A stretch of DNA of 21,119 bases from Pleurobrachia bachei (Eukaryota; Ctenophora; Tentaculata; Cydippida; Pleurobrachiidae): the NCBI GenBank assembly GCA_000695325.1, contig AVPN01001480.1:1-21119 (forward strand). The letters are read 5' to 3'. Both the position numbers and the translations under genes were made by a program. Every line of letters starts with the position of its first letter. The stretch's first letter is position 1. This document shows, piece by piece, positions 9,738 to 19,150 of this stretch. The notes beneath the pieces were generated by a model that worked only from the letters and a program-made list of their open reading frames with translations, searched no databases and was not told the origin of the DNA.

Positions 9738-10781
9738 ATGCTGATCCTCCTTCTCTCCTCCCTCCTCCCTGATCTGATCTCCTCTCTTGTCTGCACCAGT
9801 CTCCGTGGTGACCGACCCTGGTATCTCCTCCTGAAACCACCCCACGTGACGGATGCGTACTATGCTGATTCCGCCGCACCTTTCCTCAAACCCTACCAAG
9901 TTGGTATAGATTCCTACATGAGTCCCCCGGCCATGACCATGAGAGATGTCTACTGGCCGGGTAGTAACGGTAGCACGGGGGTACATTATCTAATGTATAA
10001 TGATGAGGTACCGGGTGGTCAGAAAAGTTTTGACCATGGTCACACAAAGGGCACCCTAATGTTTGATAACGAAACCATTGTGTATTTGGTACACAGTGTA
10101 CCCCACTATACCTACAACCGGTCTGCTGATTATGGGTACCCTCATTCGGGGGTACACTATGGGCAACACGTCCTGTGTATGACCCTGCCAATTGAAATGC
10201 TGGGGAAACTAGCCTACCAAATCAGGATGATGTGGCCCTTTGTATACGAGTGGAAGATCCCTGGTGATATTCTAACCCAGTTCCCTGATCTGCAGGGAAT
10301 TGTGGATAATGTTCCACTAGACAGTACCAGTAACCCGACCTCCTCTGTCCTTCCCCTGTCCCTGGTTGATGGGACGGAGGTGTTGGGTTTCAGTAAGTCA
10401 GGGGATTTTGGGGCTGATATATACGACGCTCTGATTGCACCCCACTACTCCCCTCCCCTCAGTCTTTACACCGAGACGTGGCAGAATGGTCATGCTAAAC
10501 TCCACTCTAATTGCACTGATGGGAGTTATTTTGTTAAGAATGTTGTGCACATGAAGTTCTGGACGCTCGGTTTGGACTACAAGGAGACTCTTGATCATAG
10601 TAAGTGGGCTATATGCGGGGATGGATCGAGACCGGTGGTGTGTTTTGGGGGAGTTAATAGGATGGCATCACAGTTCAAAAGGGGTGGTGGAATGTTCTGT
10701 TTCGAGAATTATCTTCTCTATGAGTACCTGTATGCAGGTGTGGGGGAAGTTGAGGAATGTAAAGAGGACAATAAAATGTAA
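9738..10781 (+). CDS. Deoxyribonuclease II (acid DNase), intact and unspliced
   Basis: 347 residues, close to the roughly 360 of mammalian DNase II. It cleaves double-stranded DNA at acid pH without metal, normally in lysosomes, clearing DNA from engulfed or dying cells. Residues 1-19 form a signal peptide (MLILLLSSLL core). The two catalytic HxK motifs are present: H102/K104 in DHGHTKG and H287/K289 in DHSKW. Other family blocks are YLVHSVPH (116-123), YPHSGVHYGQ (134-143) and NRMASQFKRGGG (308-319). N-glycosylation sequons lie at N77, N111, N127 and N258, as expected for a secretory-pathway enzyme. The start is the first ATG of the frame and gives the signal peptide directly. An AATAAA at 10770-10775 sits inside the last codons. 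The septin ATG follows 243 bp after the stop on the same strand. All key residues are present, so I expect an active enzyme. Confidence 0.96.
   Translation: MLILLLSSLLPDLISSLVCTSLRGDRPWYLLLKPPHVTDAYYADSAAPFLKPYQVGIDSYMSPPAMTMRDVYWPGSNGSTGVHYLMYNDEVPGGQKSFDHGHTKGTLMFDNETIVYLVHSVPHYTYNRSADYGYPHSGVHYGQHVLCMTLPIEMLGKLAYQIRMMWPFVYEWKIPGDILTQFPDLQGIVDNVPLDSTSNPTSSVLPLSLVDGTEVLGFSKSGDFGADIYDALIAPHYSPPLSLYTETWQNGHAKLHSNCTDGSYFVKNVVHMKFWTLGLDYKETLDHSKWAICGDGSRPVVCFGGVNRMASQFKRGGGMFCFENYLLYEYLYAGVGEVEECKEDNKM
10770..10775 (+). promoter_or_regulatory. Candidate poly(A) signal overlapping the DNase II 3' coding end
   Basis: The canonical hexamer AATAAA lies in the codons AAT AAA just before ATG TAA. If used, cleavage would fall 10-30 bases later and leave a 3' UTR of only a few bases. 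I see no clearer AATAAA in the next 240 bp, but AT-rich variants exist there. Confidence 0.35.
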
Positions 10782-11024
10782 TGCGGAGGGGTTTATAACT
10801 TTATATAGTTTAGTTTTGTATTGACAGACTCACAGCTTTATTTTCACCTTTGTTTTAAATGTTTTGTTACCCCTGATTTTTATACCGAATCTAATAATTG
10901 TGCTTGTGTAATCTAATGTTTTTTCCTACGAATATTGACAATTGACCTGATTTACAAATGTTAGTTTTAAATTGTGTACTTCATAACAACCTAACAAATC
11001 CATTGTTTACTAGCTTATCTCACC

Positions 11025-11419
11025 ATGGTCCTACGTAACGAGACGCCCCCTGGTGCTATAGATGGGGATGTGGTGGAGAAGGCGCTACATGGTTATGTGG
11101 GGTTTGCGAATCTCCCAAACCAGGTCTTCAGGAAGTCGGTTAAACGGGGCTTCGAGTTTACCCTTATGGTTGTTGGTGAGTAACTCACAGTGTAACCAAG
11201 TGTTGTAACCTCTTACCTCTGTTTCCCTTTCGGTAACCAGTGTGTTCCACAGTACGTGTTTCTACCTCCCCTCTGTCGCATGTCTGTTCATGAGATATTA
11301 TACCTGGTGTAGGTTTTGTACAAGTTTGACATTGGGTGGGGTAGGTGTGAAGAAACGTTAGAATTGAGGGCTGGTCAAACGTAGGAGAGAGAGCGAGAGA
11401 GAGAGAGAGAGAGAGAGAG

Positions 11420-11472
<53 letters not shown>

Positions 11473-12399
11473 TGAGAGAAGGGAGAATCAAGAGTTTTCA
11501 GGTGCATAAATTCAGCTGCAAATTAATCTGAGTGAGGTGGGCACTAGTACAGGACGTCAGTAGGTTCAGCTCTAAGTGGGGTGTATTGTCCGGGTCTGAG
11601 ATGTGTACTTCTCTTGGTAAACTGCGAAACTAGACAGAGATACACATTATATTGTGTGAGATAGACATAGTTTTAGTGGAGTGAGAATGGAAACGTATTA
11701 TATATCGAGGAATGAAAGAAGAAATCCAGTGGCACGTGCCAGATTGTTCGAATACGGTATTCTGGTGTCACTCTATTGAGAATAAATATATCGTGGAGAA
11801 ATGATAGCAGAATATAATAGAGAAGATAGAGGGAGAGAAAAGAATAAAGTCGGGGCTTCTCTCTAATTTGCAAGTCTTTCTAAAAGAAACCCGGGAGGCT
11901 GGAGCTTGCCCTTTATCACTGTCTATTATATACCCCCATATATCCTTAACTTGGAACTTTTCTCAACTCTCAAGTCTCAACTCACTCCTTGTAAAATATG
12001 TATTTCTATTTCCTAACAATTCGAATGCCCTTTAGGTTCATCTGGACTGGGAAAAAGTACCCTTATCAACTCTCTTTTCTTATCTTCAATCTACGAGGAT
12101 CAGAAATATGGGTCATCTGAAAAACCGCCCAAAACGGTCGAGGTAATAATACCCCACTTTCTAGCGTTTTATTTCCCAACTTTTTACAAATAAGAGTGTT
12201 GGTTTGTGTGTCTTTGTAGTGAGAGGAGCTGTGGTTTGTTACATCCCCCTGCTCATATCATTGTTGATATTAATTTGGGCTGGGTTTCACTGAGGGAGAG
12301 AGAAAGAGAAAGATGTAGGTAGCAAAATGAATGTATGATCTGCAGAAGTTTCTGGAAATAAGACACCATTCTTACTAAACAATCTCCTGTGTGTATGTT

Positions 12400-12443
<44 letters not shown>

Positions 12444-13445
12444 ACAATCTCTCCGTACATCGCGGTGGTTACAAATCATCACCTTTCTCTTTGAAGATCA
12501 CTAAAACCTCTCTCCACTTTGCTATCTCCCTTCCTCCAATCCCCTCTCACTACGTAACCTTTCTCCGCGATGAGTGATGGACTTGCCAGCAGTTCTTTCT
12601 CTAAGAGCTGTTCTAAACGAGACAAAATCTACTATAGGAGGCAGTTATAGCTGCCTCCTATAGTAGGTAGGTAAGACCATTCTAAACGAGTAACTGGCTA
12701 CTCTTACCGGCTACTATAACTGCCTCATACGAGTATCGTCTAGAAAGGCCGTATGAGGCAGGTATAACTGCTAATGAATGTGATCGTGTGAATGTAAGGT
12801 TTCCACAATGTCCCCGTATCATATTTTGTTCACACATGACAGCGATCACGTACAATAGCAGTTATAACTGCCTCATACGAGGGCCCTTTTCCCTTCTAGA
12901 CGAGTATCCACCTACTATAGGAGGCAGTTATAACTGCCAGTTATAGTAGCCGGTAATGGTTCAAACTCTAACCGGCGGTTAGAGTAAAAATGTCGTTCTA
13001 GACGAGTATCTACCTACTATAGGAGGCAGTTATAACTGCCAGTTATAACTGCCTCATACGAGATTTTGTCTCGTCTAGAAAGGCTCTAAGTAACTCTCCC
13101 TGACACTCACTTGTCTGTAATAATCCTAAGCCTGAGTCTGACACACGGATTTATAATAAGGCCCTACATTTTATGTATCAGGAACACGTCTTCCCTCTCA
13201 CTCTCCGTTCCTTCTATGCCGCATCTTTTTAACATGTTTCTCCGACATATAAAGAAGTAAAGGAACACTCGTCTAACTTGTTGTGGGAGAACAAGACAAG
13301 AAAAAAAGTGAGGGAAGGAAAAGAGAATTGTGAATGCCACACAGAGTGGAGAGTTATAATGAAAGTTTATTCTGTAACACGCGACGAGTGGCTACCCATA
13401 TATTAGACATGGTACATGCTATCTCACACACATCCCTCACAGATA

Positions 13446-13493
<48 letters not shown>

Positions 13494-13510
13494 AGAGAGA
13501 GAGAGGGAGA

Positions 13511-13545
<35 letters not shown>

Positions 13546-14477
13546 TGAGAGAAGGGAATCAAGAGTTTTCAGGTGCATAAATTCAGCTGCAAATTATTCT
13601 GAGTGAGGTGGGTACTAGTACAGGACGTCAGTGAGTTCAGCTCTAAGTGGGGTGTATTGTCAGGGTCTGAGATGTGTGTGTACTTCTCTGGGTGAATAAA
13701 CTGCGAAATTAGACAGAGATTGTGTGAGATACACGTATAATTTTAGTGGAGAATGGAAGCATATTCTAGGAATAAAAGAAGAAATCCACTGGCACGTGCC
13801 AGATTGTTCGAATACGGTATTCTGTTGTCACTCTATTGAGAATAAATATATATCGTGGAGAAATGATAGCAGAATATAATATAGAGAATATAGAGGGAGA
13901 GGAAAGAATAAATTCGGGGCTTCTCTCTAATTTGCAAGTCTTTCTAATAGAAACCCAGGAGGCTGGAGCTTGCCCTTTATCACTGTCTATTACATATTGT
14001 TTTTCTCTCAACTCTATCCTTTACTTGGAACTGTTTTTCTCAACTCTGACATCCGTGTAAAATGTTTCTATTTCCTAACAATTCGAATGCCCTTTAGGTT
14101 CATCTGGACTGGGAAAAAGTACCCTTATCAACTCTCTCTTCTTATCTTCCATCTACGAGGACCAGAAATATGGGTCATCTGAAAAACCGCCCAAAACGGT
14201 CGAGGTAATTAGCCCGTTTTAGCATTTCCAATCTTGTTACAAATAAGTGTCAATCATCAATGACTGTTGGTTCGTGTATTGTGGTTGTTGGTGTTGTAGT
14301 GAGGGGAGAGCTGTGGTTTGTTACATACACCCCTCCCCGCTCATATCATTGTTGATCTTAATTTGGGCTGGGTTTCACTAAGGGAGAGGGAGGTAGGTAG
14401 CAAAATGAATGTATGATCTGCAGAAGTTTCTGGAAACAAGACACCATTCTTACTAAACAATCTCTTGTGTGTGTTTC

Positions 14478-14532
<55 letters not shown>

Positions 14533-15039
14533 ATCTCACTATCTCAATCTCTCCGTACATCGGTGGTTACAAATCATCACCTTTCTCTTTGAAGATCACC
14601 AAAACCTCTCTCCACTTTACTATCTCCCTTCCTCAAACCTCCTCTCACTACGTAACTACCCCGCGATGAGTGATGGACCTGCCAGCAGTTCTTTCTCTAA
14701 GTAACTCTCTCATTCGCTTGTCTGTAATAATCCTAAGTCTGACTCGGATTTATAATAAGGCACTGCATTTTATGTATCAGGAACACGTCTTTGTCGTCAC
14801 TCTCCGTTCTATGCCGCCTTTTTAACATGTTTCTCCGACATATAAAGAAGTAAACGAACACTCGTCTAACTTGTTCTGAGAGAACAAGACAAGAAAGGAT
14901 GTGAGGGAAGGAAAAGAGAACTGTGATTGCCACAGAGAGTAGAGAGTTATAATGAAAGTCTATTCTGTAACACGCGACGAGTGGCTACCCATATATTAGA
15001 CATAGTACATGCTATCTCACACACACCCCTCACAGATAT

Positions 15040-15085
<46 letters not shown>

Positions 15086-18012
15086 CCTCTCAACTGTTCC
15101 ATGTGAGCTGTGCAATTGACATAAGTTGAGTAGCACACTCCTACGTGGACAAAAGGTTGGCACACATACACACAAATCCAACGTATAATATGTAATTGCT
15201 TACTCTATCTTTATTTCTCGCTATCTCTCTATCTTTCTATCGCTCTACGTCTCTCTATTCTATTATTAGGTCCAGAGTTCCACTGTGAACCTTGTAGAGG
15301 GAGGAGTGAGCCTCAAATTAACGCTGGTCGATACCCCAGGATTCGGAGATGCCATCAACAACAACAAATGGTAAGTTTCCATTTTCACAAGATAATCTTC
15401 TTTTAGTTCATACCTCTATTCCACATGACACATTAAGATTGTCAGATAGCAGCAGATTATCTGGGCAAGTTTTGGCAGTGAAATATAGATCTGGTAATTT
15501 TGGCAGTTTGTGGCCCACCCTAATAACTCCTGTGTCTCTAAGGAGGCTTGAAGTAGGGCCACTTAGGTCATGACCAGATTACATACTATATCCTGAAATT
15601 ACATCACCAGGACATATTTCTTGTAGTTATCTCTCACCGACCTATCATCTATCTCTCTCTCCCTCTCTCCCTCCTAGATTTAGCGGCAATCCAATTCTCC
15701 AATTGAGAGGTTGCCATGATCATTAGCATGACCCGTCTGTGTATCTCTGTACAGAATTACTTTCCATTGGTAGAAATTCGGATATTCACATTTCAACTTC
15801 CTTATTATCCCTCCCCTTCACATACATTGGCCACCCCGGCTGTGTATGACCCTTTCATATGCGCTCTGTTTAACTCCACTGACCCCCTTCCCCCACCCCC
15901 ACTGACCCCCACTTCCCTCCACTGACCCCCTTCCCTCCCCTCAGCTGGCAGCCTATTCTGGAGTACATCGACCACAAGTTTGAGGAGTACCTCAACGCAG
16001 AGGGGCATGTTAATCGGCCCAGTGTGCCCAAGGGTACACTGTTGTCTGTATTTCATCGCACCTGGTCATGGGTAAGTGGGGTAAAGGGTGCAGGGGGATT
16101 AGTATTTGGGTAGGGAGATTGGGCAGATGTATTATAATACACGGAGAGAGAGAGAGAGAAGACGCACATAAGCACACACACTATAGACGTCTGGGGTTAG
16201 GGTAAAAGGTGTGTCACAGTAGAGAGAGGGAGAAAGACGGAAAGAAACTATAGCAGAAACAGATAGAGAAAGATAGAGAAAGAAAGACGTAATCCCAGCG
16301 AGTAATGTCAGACTTTGCGACAGATGTATAATTCAAAAAAGCACTGTTTCATTAGCTTCTTAAACATTTAATACGACACACAAGATACTTCTCCCGTAGT
16401 ACTACGATGGTCTAATTGTCTCTCTGTCTCCATCTTTCCTCCTCTCTCTCCCTTCATCTCTCCCTACCTCTCTCCCTTCCTCTATCTCTCTCCGCTCGCT
16501 CAGCTAGTGGCCATTGTAATCTCTTAATCCGGACACACACACATGCCGATATTGGAATGAAGAAAGCTCATGGCTACACGAGAGAGAGGGAGAGAGAGAG
16601 TATTTTCTTAACCTCCCGAAGCGCTCGTGTTACACTCACACAATAGGGGTATTTTCTGCGACTCTCCGACCCTCTCTTTCTATCTCTCTCGAGGTATTTA
16701 GAAAGGGTGAGGAAGGTACTAAAAAGCGGGATTTTCCCTTCGTAATTTGTCAACAGCTTACTATGCTTCTGGCTTCGCATTGAATGTACGGAAGAGTAAT
16801 TATGGTTTCTCTTCGTACATTGTAGGAACGCGCTGGTTACACAGACACTGATCTGAATAAAGTACAGTGGAAAAGCGCGGGGGATGAGGGGCGCGCATGA
16901 GACGTCCTTTCTGCAACTTGTCGAGCTGCAACCTGCCCCCCTTTTTGCTGGCACCTTGCCTGGCAGCACGGCATAGGAAATGTAACATACACTCTCCTTC
17001 CTTTGTCTAAAACATCTTTCTATCCCAGATTGAAACCCCTGGATATCAAGTTTATGAAGAAGCTGCATGAGAAGGTGAACATTGTCCCTGTGATTGGGAA
17101 AGCAGACACCCTCACTCCTGAAGAGTGTGTCGAATTCAAGGCTAATGTGATGAGACAGATCGAGGAGAATGAGATCAAGATTTACCAGTTTCCTATTGAG
17201 GAATATGAAGATGAAGAGGAACAACAAGACCTTCAGGTGAGATCCTCTCTAGACTCTACTAAATATCCTTTTAGAAATCCTACATGTAATAGAGTTTAGA
17301 ATATGCTTCTGATTTGGTCCGGGTCAAAATTATTTAGTAGCTAGAATTAGAAAACTAGATGACTGTAATTGGGCGTGTGTATCAAGTCATACTAAAGTTA
17401 GAATTGCTATTTCTCTCTGGCACACATTCACACTTCCCTCTCTAAGGACCTGTTGACAGATCTCAGTGCCATATTTACCCCCTCTAGCTCTTTCGGAATA
17501 TATTTTTCATTTTATTCACCCCCAGACAAAGTCTAGTTACAGTGTCTAACTCTAAAAAGTAACTCATTCCAGGCACAACTACCCTTCGCTGTGGTGGGAA
17601 GCAACACCATATTGGATGTAAATGGAAAGAAATACTCCCGGTCTTACATGGGGACCCCATAACGACTTCCATGCAATAACAAGGAAAATAGCTTACTCTC
17701 CGGTGGGGTTGATCTAAAATTCACGATATTCTTTAAGTTCTTTATTCTTTAAGATCTTTATAAATCTTTTCCTTATCCACTCTTGAAATCTAAATTTTTT
17801 CTCCAGTTGAGAATCCGGACCATTGCGATTTCATCTTCCTGCGGAACCTCCTGATTAGAACGCACATGCAGGACCTCAAGGATGTGACAAATAACGGCCT
17901 TTATGAGAACTATAGGTGTCAGAAACTGGCTGCAGTTACAAGTGTTAGTTTGGATAGTAAGGTTGCTGCCTCTAACAGGTTAGTCTTTCGAGAGACACAC
18001 ACTATCTCTCTA

Positions 18013-18090
<78 letters not shown>

Positions 18091-18856
18091 CCTCAGTCTC
18101 TCAATTGTTGTGTTTTCAGTTCCGCTAGATCTCCCTCCCTATCCAGGAACCCGCTGGCTCAGTTTGAGATAGAGAAGAGGAGTCACCAGGAGGCTCTGAA
18201 GAGTATGATGGCTGACCTGGAGAAGACTTTAGAGGAGAGGGTCAAGGAAAACATGGAGGGAATGGAAAACCACAAAAAAGAGGTATTGGTTAGATGATTC
18301 CCGATCTGATCTTGCCTTGCTCAGACAGGGAATAAGTTTTTAAATCTCCAGTGGGTGGGAGGTGTATCTCTATGAACACTTCCATGATATCTTCCAATGG
18401 TATCTCTAATAACATCTCTCTAACAACTCATCCATCTCTTCAGATGCAGACCCGACACGAGGCTGCCCAGCGCCACATTGAGAAGATTAGATCGGAGCTG
18501 GAGGGCAAGAAGAAGGAACTGGCGGAACAAATGAAGTTATTGGAGGAACTTCAATTGAGCACCAACATCACCGTCAACAATTCTACCACTTCACTCAACA
18601 GGTTTGTAGGAAGTTGGGACGTTGTGAAAAGGGTAGCATGTGAGGGATATTGGGTGACGGATTTTCACTTTTTTTTTTATAAAATCAGTTTCCTTCAGCG
18701 ATCGATTGTTTACACGATCTCCATCTACTCAATAGTCAGATTGGGCTGCAACAATGGCTGTATCTAGGGTTATTTTATCCTTACACACTTCCCCCTTTCA
18801 GCACCAAAGACAAGTCACATAGTAAGAAGTCGAAGGGAACTAAAAAGCTGTTCTGA
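11025..18856 (+). CDS. Septin-7-like GTPase, ten exon positions, P-loop exon duplicated, frame lesions
   Basis: Septins are GTP-binding proteins that assemble into hetero-oligomeric filaments in cytokinesis and at the cell cortex. Exons: 11025-11175, 12036-12142 or 14098-14204, 15270-15370, 15945-16071, 17029-17236, 17573-about 17659, 17807-17978, 18120-18282, 18444-18601, 18802-18856. Start context is CACCATGG. Order of landmarks: [21 protein letters not shown]-loop [15 protein letters not shown] (G3), [40 protein letters not shown] (G4), LPFAVVGSN, septin-unique element with [12 protein letters not shown], then a C-terminal coiled coil (exons 8-9) and a Lys-rich end KKLF. Exon phases agree elsewhere. 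Two faults: in exon 4 the frame before VNRPSVP and the frame of [10 protein letters not shown] are out of register, and exon 6 loses the expected PWG...VE end and a GT donor and reads TAA at 17660. CWQP, the coiled coil and the C-terminus point to the SEPT7 group. It could be a functional gene with assembly indels or a decaying copy. Confidence 0.93.
12036..12142 (+). CDS. Septin alternative exon 2A (P-loop exon, first copy)
   Basis: 107 nt, flanked by ...GCCCTTTAG and GAG|GTAATA. It completes a split Gly codon and encodes [16 protein letters not shown], the GTPase P-loop and following helix, plus a further 20 residues. It is entered in phase 1 and left in phase 0. It differs from the second copy by three synonymous changes (CTT/CTC Leu, TCA/TCC Ser, GAT/GAC Asp). 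Confidence 0.93.
12405..12438. repeat. (CT)n microsatellite, unit A
   Basis: A pure CT run in the intron downstream of exon 2A. Its counterpart in unit B is at 14484-14529, so the tract predates the duplication. Confidence 0.95.
12606..13085. mobile_element. 480-bp palindrome-rich non-autonomous inverted-repeat element (MITE-like)
   Basis: Terminal inverted repeats of 24 bp (starting AGCTGTTCTAAACGAG; the other end, inverted, starts AGCCTTTCTAGACGAG) agree at 21 positions. It is flanked by a 5-bp direct repeat CTAAG at 12601-12605 and 13086-13090. The paralogous intron of unit B has a single CTAAG (14697-14701) with continuous flanks, which is a natural empty site. Inside is a near-perfect hairpin with arms CTACTATAGGAGGCAG (from 12630), and modules built on GCAGTTATAACTGCC recur several times; two long modules starting TCTAGACGAGTATC lie near 12896 and 13007. 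No open reading frame, so any transposase would be supplied in trans. I cannot assign a superfamily. Confidence 0.88.
13449..13545. repeat. (CT)n followed by (GA)n at the duplication junction
   Basis: A CT tract (13449-13492), then a GA tract (from 13495) with a few GGG interruptions. The two tracts are complementary and could form a long hairpin. They mark the boundary between the end of unit A and the start of unit B. Confidence 0.93.
14098..14204 (+). CDS. Septin alternative exon 2B (P-loop exon, second copy)
   Basis: 107 nt with the same acceptor (ATTCGAATGCCCTTTAG) and a GAG|GTAATT donor. The encoded peptide is identical to that of exon 2A. Including both copies would add 107 nt, shift the frame and hit a TGA early in the next exon (GTT CCA CTG TGA), so only one copy can be used per transcript. 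Confidence 0.92.
14484..14529. repeat. (CT)n microsatellite, unit B
   Basis: CT run equivalent to the one in unit A, longer by about ten bases. Confidence 0.95.
15043..15090. repeat. (CT)n tract ending unit B
   Basis: CT-rich run with small interruptions; right-hand boundary of the tandem duplication. Confidence 0.93.
15945..16071 (+). other. Septin exon 4 with internal frame shift
   Basis: The exon is bounded by CCCCTCAG and CATGG|GTAAGT, 127 nt. In the incoming frame it reads [20 protein letters not shown] and then VNRPSVPKG. From 16034 the family block [13 protein letters not shown] is present in another frame, and that frame (not the incoming one) joins correctly to LKPLD in exon 5. In septin-7 three residues (DNR) separate VP from V; here only four bases (AAGG) do, a net loss of five bases. 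Read straight, the message stops in exon 5 at GCA TGA. Confidence 0.85.
17573..17662 (+). other. Septin exon 6 with lost 3' end
   Basis: After acceptor ATTCCAG the exon reads [19 protein letters not shown] as expected. It then departs: the family's RGR-YPWG-VE segment appears as SRSYMGTP followed by TAA (17660-17662). Exon 7 begins with TT completing a Val codon, so a donor leaving a single G is required, and no GT donor follows for about 30 bases. Confidence 0.75.
18019..18094. repeat. (CT)n tract in septin intron 7
   Basis: A CT run of about 75 bp ending 25 bp before the exon 8 acceptor (TGTTTTCAG, 18111-18119); it probably serves as an extended polypyrimidine tract. Confidence 0.93.
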
Positions 18857-19056
18857 GGAACGAAAGGAAAGATAAATCTAGGATCCGAGCCACCGCGGAG
18901 CATATTGACAGTGAACTATAAATTAGGAGAGAGAGAGAAAGAGAGATGATGGGATATAGTCGAAATTTTTAACCAAGGGACAGGCTAAAAGGCCGTGTAC
19001 TAAGATATCCTTCGCGCCTTACATACTCTCAATCGAAATCAAGTTCCTGGTAATCT

Positions 19057-19150
19057 TAAAACTTGAACCTGAAAGCATTGGAAAGATGAGATTTTTCTCT
19101 ATCTAACGCAACCAAGATCAAGTCTTTATCTTATCAGGAACGGGAGATAT
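19057..19150 (-). repeat. Hairpin-containing dispersed repeat, copy 2
   Basis: The reverse complement reads ATATCTCCCGTTCCTGATAA and onward, closely matching 8416-8465. It too has a degenerate inverted partner of the arm (CCAGG near 19042-19050 on the plus strand reads CCTGG). It lies about 200 bp downstream of the septin stop codon. Confidence 0.65.

Larger units (their letters stand above)
11384..13492 (+). repeat. Intragenic tandem duplication, unit A (with P-loop exon 2A)
   Basis: The unit runs from a GA tract to a CT tract. From CGTGAGAGAAGGG onward it aligns with the unit starting near 13493, at roughly 90% identity by eye in the introns with many small indels. It contains septin exon 2A, a (CT)n tract at 12405-12438 and, uniquely, a 480-bp inserted element. 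Without that insertion the two units are both about 1.6 kb. Confidence 0.95.
13493..15090 (+). repeat. Intragenic tandem duplication, unit B (with P-loop exon 2B)
   Basis: Second unit, from the GA tract after the junction to a CT tract ending near 15090. It contains exon 2B and lacks the inserted element. Beyond it the sequence (CAACTGTTCCATG...) has no match after unit A, so the duplication ends in the CT tract. Confidence 0.93.

Noticed and set aside
13334-13606. Frames in the (CT)n/(GA)n tracts (also at 12389, 14465, 14947)
   Set aside because: They are Ser-Leu or Arg-Glu translations of dinucleotide repeats inside septin introns.
16574-17227. 217-residue minus-strand frame
   Set aside because: It is antisense to septin exon 5 and a simple-repeat intron, with no recognisable protein similarity.
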